Made by a program: the position numbers and the translations under genes. From assembly GCA_900554615.1 (NCBI GenBank), contig USIB01000079.1:1-5851 (forward strand): a stretch of DNA of 5,851 nt. Reading direction: 5' to 3'. The stretch is from an uncultured Mycoplasmatota bacterium. Lineage in GTDB: Bacteria; Bacillota_I; Bacilli_A; RF39; UBA660. Of the stretch, positions 1 to 4,434 are shown piece by piece. Every line of letters begins with the position of its first letter. Within the stretch, counting starts at the first letter, position 1. The notes beneath the pieces were generated by a model that was not told the origin of the DNA, made no database searches, and saw nothing but the letters and a program-made list of their open reading frames with translations.

Positions 1-208
1 ACTCAACGTGTGAAGTATTTATTGTAATACCTCTTTCTCTTTCTTCTGGAGCTTTATCGATATTAGCATAATCAACGAACTCTGCTCCACCTTTAGCAGC
101 TAAAACTTTAGTAATTGCAGCTGTTAAAGTAGTTTTACCATGGTCAACGTGACCAATAGTACCAATATTAACATGTGGTTTTGAACGATCAAATTTTTCT
201 TTTGCCAT
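1..208 (-). CDS. tuf: Elongation factor Tu, N-terminal 69 residues (partial)
   Basis: EF-Tu is the cytosolic GTPase that carries aminoacyl-tRNA to the ribosomal A site. Only the start of the GTP-binding domain is present; the gene runs off the left edge. The reading starts MAKEKFDRSKPHVNIGTIGH. The P-loop GHVDHGKT is at residues 19-26 and the switch I segment RGITI at 59-63, with the Mg-coordinating Thr62. The last full codons read TSHVE, as in other EF-Tu proteins. The ATG at 206-208 is preceded by a GAGAGG ribosome binding site (219-224) at 10-nt spacing. It lies 76 nt behind fusA, the classic str-operon order, and may also be transcribed from its own promoter in that gap. No truncation other than the window edge is visible. 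Identification is by strong similarity to the universal family. Confidence 0.98.
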   Translation of the reverse strand, partial: MAKEKFDRSKPHVNIGTIGHVDHGKTTLTAAITKVLAAKGGAEFVDYANIDKAPEERERGITINTSHVE

Positions 209-236
209 TTTAATTTTTCCTCTCTTTCTTAACTTT

Positions 237-254
237 ATACAATATCTATTGTAT
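237..254. repeat. Perfect 7-bp inverted repeat over the tuf -10 box
   Basis: ATACAAT (237-243) and ATTGTAT (248-254) are perfect inverted repeats separated by 4 nt. The palindrome covers the candidate -10 hexamer and the region of the predicted tuf start site. It could be an operator for a dimeric repressor or a small hairpin near the 5' end of the transcript. It could equally be chance in AT-rich DNA, since the arms contain one G:C pair each. Confidence 0.35.
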
Positions 255-275
255 CAAATATTTAAAATTTTGCAA
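248..275 (-). promoter_or_regulatory. Candidate internal promoter for tuf
   Basis: On the minus strand a -35-like TTGCAA (270-275, 4 of 6 consensus bases) is separated by 16 nt from a -10-like TACAAT (248-253, 5 of 6). Transcription would begin near 241, giving a leader of about 33 nt before the tuf ATG. A separate tuf promoter would fit the need for more EF-Tu than EF-G. In such AT-rich DNA near-consensus boxes arise by chance, so this is only a candidate. Confidence 0.35.
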
Positions 276-284
276 TATATTTTA

Positions 285-2357
285 CTAATTATTGCCGTTT
301 TTCTTAACAATTGCCTCGAAGATAGATTTAGGAACTTCTTCATAATGATCTAAGAACATTGAGAATGTACCTCTACCTTGAGTATTACTTCTTAAATTAG
401 TAGCATAACCAAACATTTCAGCTAATGGAACCATTGCAGTAAACGCAATTGCATTTCCTCTTGCCTCTTGTCCAAGTGGTTTACCACGTCTAGAAGTAAG
501 ATCTCCAATAACACTACCAGTATATTCATCTGGTGCAACAACTACAACCTTCATTATAGGTTCTAGAAGTACTGGACGACATTTATTTTTAATTTCTTTT
601 ACAGCAAGTGAAGCTGCAATCTTGAAGGCCATTTCTGATGAATCGACATCATGATATGAACCATCATATAATGTTGCTTTAACATTAACCATTGGATAAC
701 CAGCAATAACACCAGTTTGTAGAGCTTCTTGAAGTCCTTTATCAACAACAGAAATGTATTCTCTAGGTACTACACCACCAACAACATTATCAACAAATTC
801 GTATTCTTTATCTGGATTTGGCTCAAATCTAACCCATACGTGACCATATTGTCCACGACCACCAGATTGTTTAATATGTTTACCTTCACATTCACCCATT
901 TGAGTAATAGTTTCTCTATAAGCAACCATTGGAGCACCAACAGTAGCTTCAACATTAAATTCTCTTCTCATTCTATCTACGATAATATCAAGGTGTAACT
1001 CACCCATACCAGAGATAGTAGTTTGACCAGTTTCAGGATCAGTATGCATTCTAAATGTTGGATCTTCTTCAGCAAGTTTTTGAAGGGCAATACCCATCTT
1101 TTCTTGGTCTGCTTTAGTTTTAGGTTCAACAGCCTGAGTAATAACTGGTTCAGGGAATTCCATACCTTTCATGATAACAGGTTTCTTCTCATCACATAGA
1201 GTATCAGCAGTTGTAGTATTCTTAAGACCTACAGCCGCTCCAATTTCACCAGCATATATTTCTGGAATCTCTTCTCTGTGATTAGCATGCATAAGTAGTA
1301 TTCTACCAATTCTTTCCTTAACATCTTTAGTAGAGTTAAGTACATAAGAACCACTCTTTAAAGTACCAGAATATACTCTAAAGAAAGTAAGTCTTCCTAC
1401 GAATGGATCAGTAGCAATCTTAAATGCTAATGCAGTAAATGGTTCAGAATCTGATGGATGTCTTAATACTAAGTTTCCTTTCATATCAGTACATTCAATA
1501 GCTTCAACATCAGTAGGAGCAGGTAAATAATCAACAACAGCATCAAGTAGTAACTTAATACCCATATTACCTAAAGCAGTTCCACACATAACAGGGAAGA
1601 ATTCTGCCTTTAATACACCCTTTCTGATAGCCTTTTTAAGTTCTTCTACTCCTATTTCTTCACCATCTAAGTATTTCATCATTAATTCTTCATCATAGTC
1701 AGCAGCAGCTTCAATTAATATATTTCTATATTCTACTGCTTTATCCTTCATATCTTCAGGAATCTCAATCTCAGTATAATCTTCAGCTTGTTTACCATCA
1801 AAGTGATATGCTTTCATAGTAACTAGATCAATTACACCATTAAAATCAGATTCAGCTCCAATAGGAAGTTCCATAGCAGCAGTATTTGCTCCTAATCTAT
1901 CTTTAATAGTACCTAAACTAAAATAGAAATCAGCTCCCATTTTATCCATCTTATTAGCAAAGATAATTCTAGGTACACCATATTCATTTGCTTGTCTCCA
2001 TACTGTTTCACTTTGAGGTTCAACACCTGCTTGAGCATCAATAAGTAAAACAGCACCATCAAGAACTCTAAGACTTCTTTGAACTTCAATAGTAAAGTCA
2101 ACATGTCCTGGAGTATCAATTATATTAAATCTATAACCCTTCCAGAATGCAGTAGTAGCGGCACTAGTAATAGTAATACCTCTCTCTTGTTCTTGTTCCA
2201 TCCAGTCCATTTGAGATGCACCATCGTGTGTTTCACCGATTTTATGTATCTTATGTGTGTGGAATAGAATTCTTTCAGTACAAGTAGTTTTACCTGCATC
2301 GATATGGGCCATGATTCCAATATTTCTTGTATGTTCTAAGCTTATTTCACGAGCCAT
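285..2357 (-). CDS. fusA: Elongation factor G (690 aa)
   Basis: EF-G is the cytosolic GTPase that drives tRNA-mRNA translocation and, with RRF, ribosome recycling. All five domains appear present and the 690-residue length is normal. The G domain shows AHIDAGKT (17-24), GITIT (60-64), DTPGH (81-85) and NKMD (135-138). Domain III carries SGMGELHLDI (449-458); the His at 455 in this motif, a known fusidic-acid-resistance site in staphylococci, is unaltered. Domain IV has SGGRGQYGHV (498-507) and the translocation tip SYHDVDSSE with His569. Domain V has the RRG/EARGN segment (623-634). An oddity is PREYISVV (531-538), where most EF-G proteins read YIPAV. The ATG at 2355-2357 follows a GAAAGGA site (2367-2373) with 9-nt spacing. 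It is 40 nt behind the unknown 126-residue gene and 76 nt ahead of tuf. The stop is TAG. Confidence 0.99.
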   Translation of the reverse strand: MAREISLEHTRNIGIMAHIDAGKTTCTERILFHTHKIHKIGETHDGASQMDWMEQEQERGITITSAATTAFWKGYRFNIIDTPGHVDFTIEVQRSLRVLDGAVLLIDAQAGVEPQSETVWRQANEYGVPRIIFANKMDKMGADFYFSLGTIKDRLGANTAAMELPIGAESDFNGVIDLVTMKAYHFDGKQAEDYTEIEIPEDMKDKAVEYRNILIEAAADYDEELMMKYLDGEEIGVEELKKAIRKGVLKAEFFPVMCGTALGNMGIKLLLDAVVDYLPAPTDVEAIECTDMKGNLVLRHPSDSEPFTALAFKIATDPFVGRLTFFRVYSGTLKSGSYVLNSTKDVKERIGRILLMHANHREEIPEIYAGEIGAAVGLKNTTTADTLCDEKKPVIMKGMEFPEPVITQAVEPKTKADQEKMGIALQKLAEEDPTFRMHTDPETGQTTISGMGELHLDIIVDRMRREFNVEATVGAPMVAYRETITQMGECEGKHIKQSGGRGQYGHVWVRFEPNPDKEYEFVDNVVGGVVPREYISVVDKGLQEALQTGVIAGYPMVNVKATLYDGSYHDVDSSEMAFKIAASLAVKEIKNKCRPVLLEPIMKVVVVAPDEYTGSVIGDLTSRRGKPLGQEARGNAIAFTAMVPLAEMFGYATNLRSNTQGRGTFSMFLDHYEEVPKSIFEAIVKKNGNN

Positions 2358-2397
2358 AATTCATTTTCCTTTCATCTATTATTTAATTTATTAGTAA

Positions 2398-2778
2398 TTA
2401 TTTATCAGTATTATAATTATCAATTTGCTTCTTTCTTAATACCATTATTTCCCACAGCCAAATTACTATTTCATCAGAAATATCACTTTTTGAATTAGCA
2501 ATCAAGTCATCATTTAACTCTTCTGCCTTAGAGTATACAAACAAAACCTCTTTATAATCAATATATATTAAAGTTTTCTTATCTTCATATTCACAAGACC
2601 ATTTGGCTACGATTTTCAAAATATCAGAATATTCTTCTCTCTTATCACCAAATTCTTTATACTCACTAGCAGTAGCAAGTGAACCAAGTAATTTATCGAA
2701 AGCAAACCTAATATTATAGTAACTTAAATCATTATTGTTATAAACAAATGTTATATCTTTAGAATCATTATCATTCAT
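2398..2778 (-). CDS. Unrecognised 126-residue protein inside the str operon
   Basis: I do not recognise this protein. It is acidic, rich in Asp, Glu, Asn and Tyr, has a single Cys (residue 62) and three Trp (60, 107, 109), and shows no signal peptide or convincing membrane segment. A probable strand segment KKTLIYIDYKEVLFVYSKA (67-85) follows a helical-looking middle (38-60), and a helix-like stretch ends it (99-117). It looks soluble and compact. The ATG at 2776-2778 is preceded by a strong GAGGAG site (2787-2792), so translation is well supported. It sits 40 nt after rpsG and 40 nt before fusA on the same strand with no terminator, hence it should be co-transcribed with the translation genes. 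In most bacteria rpsG is followed directly by fusA, so this is an insertion or a lineage-specific operon member. A link to translation is inference from position alone. Confidence 0.85.
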   Translation of the reverse strand: MNDNDSKDITFVYNNNDLSYYNIRFAFDKLLGSLATASEYKEFGDKREEYSDILKIVAKWSCEYEDKKTLIYIDYKEVLFVYSKAEELNDDLIANSKSDISDEIVIWLWEIMVLRKKQIDNYNTDK

Positions 2779-2818
2779 TTATTAATCTCCTCAAATAATC
2801 ACTAAACTATAGTAATAA

Positions 2819-3286
2819 TTACCATCTATAATGAGCAAATGCTTTATTAGCCTCTGCCATCTTATGTGTATCTTCTTTCTTCTTAACTGATGCACCAGTT
2901 CCATTTGAAGCATCAATAATTTCATTAGCAAGATTTTCAGCCATAGAATGACCATTTCTAAGTCTTGCATATTGAGCTAGCCATCTGAATGCTAAAGCTT
3001 GTGCTCTCTCAGGTTTAACTTCAACTGGTACTTGGTAGTTAGCTCCACCAACTCTTCTTGATTTAACTTCAAGAGCAGGTTTAATATTATTCATAGCCTT
3101 TTCAAATACTACCATAGCATCTTCGCCAGTCTTTTCTTTAACTATATCAAAAGCATCATATATAATTTTTTGAGCAGTACCTTTTTTACCATCTTTCATA
3201 ATGTGGTTAACTAATTTAGTAACTACTTTAGAATTGTATATAGGATCTGCTAGTACATCTCTTTTAGTTGCTCTTCTCTTTCTCAT
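2819..3286 (-). CDS. rpsG: 30S ribosomal protein S7 (155 aa)
   Basis: S7 is the primary binding protein for the 3' major (head) domain of 16S rRNA and lines the E site. The length of 155 residues is normal for the family. Typical segments are the N-terminal DPIYNSKVVTKLVNHIMKDG (14-33), the beta-hairpin KSRRVGGANYQVPVEV (75-90) that reaches towards the E site, RWLAQYARLR (101-110), and the C-terminal KEDTHKMAEANKAFAHYRW (137-155). The ATG at 3284-3286 has a full AAGGAGG site (3296-3302) at 9 nt. It starts 38 nt after rpsL, as expected for translationally linked str-operon genes. In E. coli S7 represses this operon by binding the rpsL-rpsG junction. The junction here is short and AT-rich, and I see no clear match to that target. 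The stop is TAA. Confidence 0.99.
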   Translation of the reverse strand: MRKRRATKRDVLADPIYNSKVVTKLVNHIMKDGKKGTAQKIIYDAFDIVKEKTGEDAMVVFEKAMNNIKPALEVKSRRVGGANYQVPVEVKPERAQALAFRWLAQYARLRNGHSMAENLANEIIDASNGTGASVKKKEDTHKMAEANKAFAHYRW

Positions 3287-3324
3287 AGTCTAAATCCTCC
3301 TTCCATATATTATTTATTATTTAA

Positions 3325-3738
3325 TTATTTCTTTTCTCTTTTAGCACCGTATTTACTTCTACCTTGTTTTCTATTTTGAACTCCAGCAGTATCTAAAGTA
3401 CCTCTGATGATATGATATCTAACACCGATTAGGTCTTTTACTCTACCGCCTCTAATTAAAACAACGCTGTGCTCTTGTAAATTATGTCCAATTCCTGGAA
3501 TATAGCAAGTAACTTCCATACCATTAGAAAGTCTTACTCTGGCATATTTTCTTAAAGCTGAGTTTGGCTTCTTAGGTGTTGTAGTACCAACTCTTGTACA
3601 TACTCCTCTTTTTTGAGGTGATACTTGTACAGTTTGTTTCTTTTGAATACTATTTTTTCCTACTAATAATACTGGAGATTTACTCTTTCTTACTTTCTTA
3701 CTTCTAGGTTTCTTAGTTAATTGGTTAATTGTAGGCAT
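3325..3738 (-). CDS. rpsL: 30S ribosomal protein S12 (137 aa) with a Pro-to-Ile change
   Basis: S12 sits at the decoding centre, contacts helix 44 of 16S rRNA and controls accuracy and streptomycin response. The length and the insertion near residues 25-38 match Gram-positive S12. Diagnostic segments are SPQKRGVCTRVGTTTPKKPN (40-59), SALRKYARVRLSNGMEVT (60-77) and IPGIGHNLQEHSVVLIRGGR (80-99). Lys56 and Lys101 (E. coli Lys43 and Lys88), the main streptomycin-resistance sites, are both wild type, and Asp102, the RimO methylthiolation site, is kept. Residue 104 is Ile (codon ATC) where nearly all S12 proteins have Pro (E. coli Pro91). The ATG at 3736-3738 has an AAAGGAG core site (3746-3752) about 7 nt upstream. 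It is the first gene of the operon, behind a strong promoter and a structured leader. The stop is TAA. Confidence 0.99.
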   Translation of the reverse strand: MPTINQLTKKPRSKKVRKSKSPVLLVGKNSIQKKQTVQVSPQKRGVCTRVGTTTPKKPNSALRKYARVRLSNGMEVTCYIPGIGHNLQEHSVVLIRGGRVKDLIGVRYHIIRGTLDTAGVQNRKQGRSKYGAKREKK

Positions 3739-3764
3739 TTTCTCACTCCTTTCTTACACATATC

Positions 3765-3827
3765 CTGGTGTTTCATTTTCAATATTTAATATAAGTTTTG
3801 CCCATGACAAAACCTCTAAAATACCAG
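3765..3827 (-). promoter_or_regulatory. Structured leader of rpsL mRNA
   Basis: The leader can close with an outer stem of CTGGTATTTT (3827-3818) against GAAACACCAG (3774-3765). That gives five Watson-Crick pairs, one A/C mismatch, then three A-U and one G-U pair. Inside it, GTTTTG (3813-3808) and CAAAAC (3800-3795) form a perfect 6-bp hairpin with a 7-nt loop. The predicted start site at about 3828 falls right at the foot of the outer stem, so the mRNA would begin with a folded 5' end. The rpsL ribosome binding site lies just downstream and is not covered. A role in autoregulation or mRNA stability is inference; I do not recognise a known ribosomal-protein leader family. Confidence 0.45.
3779..3805 (-). 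CDS. Possible 8-codon leader peptide in the rpsL leader
   Basis: ATG at 3803-3805 opens a reading frame MGKTYIKY ending in TGA (3779-3781). An AGAGG sequence (3813-3817) lies 7 nt upstream, ideal ribosome-binding spacing. The start codon falls in the 7-nt loop of the leader hairpin and the whole frame lies inside the closed stem, so its translation would disturb the leader fold. No similarity to known leader peptides is recognised. The frame is short enough to be chance. Confidence 0.25.
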   Translation of the reverse strand: MGKTYIKY

Positions 3828-3834
3828 CAACATT

Positions 3835-3863
3835 AATATAACATTTTTAAAAATATTAGTCAA
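3835..3863 (-). promoter_or_regulatory. Promoter of the str operon (extended -10)
   Basis: On the minus strand TTGACT (3858-3863, 5 of 6) is followed after exactly 17 nt by TATATT (3835-3840, 5 of 6). A TG one base upstream of the -10 makes the extended -10 motif. This is the best promoter in the window and is well placed for rpsL. The start site should be near 3828, giving a leader of about 90 nt. It implies that the operon is transcribed independently of the genes to its right. Confidence 0.8.
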
Positions 3864-3914
3864 GTACTTTTTAAATATTTCCTATCTATTCTATGTAAAA
3901 TAATTAAAATAATG

Positions 3915-4012
3915 CTTATTCCCTCTAATCCAATGTATTAGAGGGTTATTCCTAGCCTAGTAGTCTAGGAATAAGAAAGTCTAAAATATTATATTCACGG
4001 TGAATACTTTCT
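3915..4012. repeat. Three back-to-back inverted repeats with alternative pairing
   Basis: The three units abut. First, CCCTCTAAT (3921-3929) pairs perfectly with ATTAGAGGG (3937-3945) around a 7-nt loop. Second, TTATTCCTAG (3946-3955) pairs perfectly with CTAGGAATAA (3965-3974) around a 9-nt loop. Third, AGAAAGT (3974-3980) pairs with ACTTTCT (4006-4012) and encloses the near-perfect palindrome TATTCAC-G-GTGAATA (3992-4006). In addition CTTATTCC (3915-3922) is fully complementary to GGAATAAG (3968-3975), so the second hairpin competes with a longer-range 8-bp helix. None is followed by a clean T run on either strand, so they are not ordinary terminators. A regulatory RNA, a small mobile repeat or a protein-binding array are all possible. 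Confidence 0.6.
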
Positions 4013-4016
4013 AACT

Positions 4017-4043
4017 AAAAAGAAAGACAATTACTCATCTTTC
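4017..4043 (-). terminator. Candidate intrinsic terminator after the antitoxin gene
   Basis: On the minus strand GAAAGATGA (4043-4035) pairs with TTGTCTTTC (4030-4022), including two G-U pairs, around a GUAA tetraloop. TTTTT follows immediately (4021-4017). The stem is AT-rich and therefore weak, but its position about 80 nt behind the antitoxin stop and before the str-operon promoter is right for separating the two units. The same 3' arm can also pair with CTTTCT at 4007-4012, which would compete with it. Confidence 0.5.
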
Positions 4044-4120
4044 AATTAATATACTATTTACAATTTATCATATTAATTTTATCTTTCTCTACTCATTTAA
4101 AGAGTTTAATTATATATTCT

Positions 4121-4378
4121 CTACCATTTTTCATTTAGATTAAACTCCTTAGCAGATTCCCAATCCTCAGCTTTTCTAATACTATTTATATTATCTGCTA
4201 GCTCAGAAATACTTGATAAATATAATGTTTCTCCAATATTTTTCAATTCATCTTCTGATATCAAAACAGCATTTTTCCCTTTATTATTGACTATTGTAAT
4301 AGGATTAAAGCCAACATTTACATCTGAAACAAGTTGAAATAAGTTTTTTCTTGCATTTATTATATTAATAGTAATCAT
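4121..4378 (-). CDS. Phd/YefM-family antitoxin, apparently without a toxin
   Basis: This 85-residue protein resembles Phd/YefM type II antitoxins, which bind their own promoter as dimers through the N-terminal half and neutralise a toxin with the flexible C-terminal part. Visible features are the opening MITINIINARKNLFQLVSDV (1-20) with the NARKNL helix, the strand pair PITIV...NAVLISEDEL (26-45), the GETLYLSS segment (49-56), and a charged tail ending in EKW. An ATG 10 codons upstream (4408) is in frame. I prefer 4378 because GAGGTGA (4384-4390) lies just ahead of it and the family match begins there. It is 56 nt behind the 419-residue gene. No YoeB/RelE-like gene follows: the frame after the stop closes within a few codons and the next 250 nt are non-coding. 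It may be a solitary antitoxin, a relic of a lost pair, or act on a toxin elsewhere. Confidence 0.85.
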   Translation of the reverse strand: MITINIINARKNLFQLVSDVNVGFNPITIVNNKGKNAVLISEDELKNIGETLYLSSISELADNINSIRKAEDWESAKEFNLNEKW

Positions 4379-4383
4379 ACTAA

Positions 4384-4402
4384 TCACCTCATATATATTA
4401 TA
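4384..4402 (-). promoter_or_regulatory. Antitoxin ribosome binding site and a possible -10 box
   Basis: GAGGTGA (4384-4390) with the ATG at 4378 fixes the start codon and argues against the upstream in-frame ATG at 4408. A consensus TATAAT (4397-4402) lies directly before it. If used, it would give a leader of only about 12 nt, and it overlaps the upstream ATG, again arguing against that start. No good -35 box is visible; a second TATAAT (4427-4432) sits further up. Phd/YefM proteins typically repress such a promoter, but I see no clear palindromic operator here. Confidence 0.4.
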
Positions 4403-4434
4403 ACGCATATTAAATCTTTTTATATCATTATAAA

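Larger units (their letters stand above)
3864..4120. other. 257-nt gene-free region between the antitoxin gene and the rpsL promoter
   Basis: No open frame of note is seen on either strand. From right to left it holds an AT-only inverted repeat (4044-4052 against 4070-4078, 9 bp), a terminator-like hairpin (4017-4043), a chain of three adjacent inverted repeats (3921-4012), and a plain AT-rich spacer up to the rpsL promoter. Copies of AGAAAG or its complement recur at 3974-3979, 4007-4012 and 4021-4026, with the related GAAAGA/TCTTTC pair at 4022-4027 and 4038-4043, so several alternative pairings are possible. Part or all of it could be a transcribed structured RNA. I match it to no known riboswitch, T-box or small-RNA family. 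Confidence 0.6.

Noticed and set aside
729..998. Plus-strand open frame of 89 codons
   Set aside because: It lies antisense inside fusA, has low-complexity Asn/Ser/Phe-rich composition from AT-rich codons, and shows no family match; a shadow of fusA.
2079..2267. Plus-strand open frame of 62 codons and overlapping minus-strand frames at 1913-2320
   Set aside because: All overlap the conserved GTPase domain of fusA in other frames and have no recognisable sequence; shadows.
2358..2397. Promoter between the 126-residue gene and fusA
   Set aside because: Only AT-rich spacer and the fusA ribosome binding site are seen; no -35/-10 pair with usable spacing.
285..3738. TGA read as Trp (Mycoplasma-type code)
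   Set aside because: The Trp codons checked in fusA, rpsG and the 126-residue gene are TGG. Stops here are only TAA and TAG, but the sample is too small to mean anything.
3921..3945. The CCCTCTAAT/ATTAGAGGG hairpin as a rho-independent terminator
   Set aside because: On the minus strand it is followed by AATAAGCATT, on the plus strand by TTATTCC; neither has an immediate T run.
3980..4120. Remnant of a YoeB/RelE toxin after the antitoxin
   Set aside because: I read the minus-strand frames after the antitoxin stop: they close quickly and show none of the family's conserved segments. A badly decayed copy cannot be excluded.
3864..4120. T-box, riboswitch or known small RNA
   Set aside because: No T-box anticodon-binding GGNACCGCG-type element or familiar riboswitch core is visible, and no amino-acid or cofactor gene follows.
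4379..4408. Upstream ATG giving a 95-residue antitoxin
   Set aside because: The ribosome binding site lies between this ATG and the internal ATG at 4378, a consensus -10 overlaps it, and the family match starts at the internal Met.
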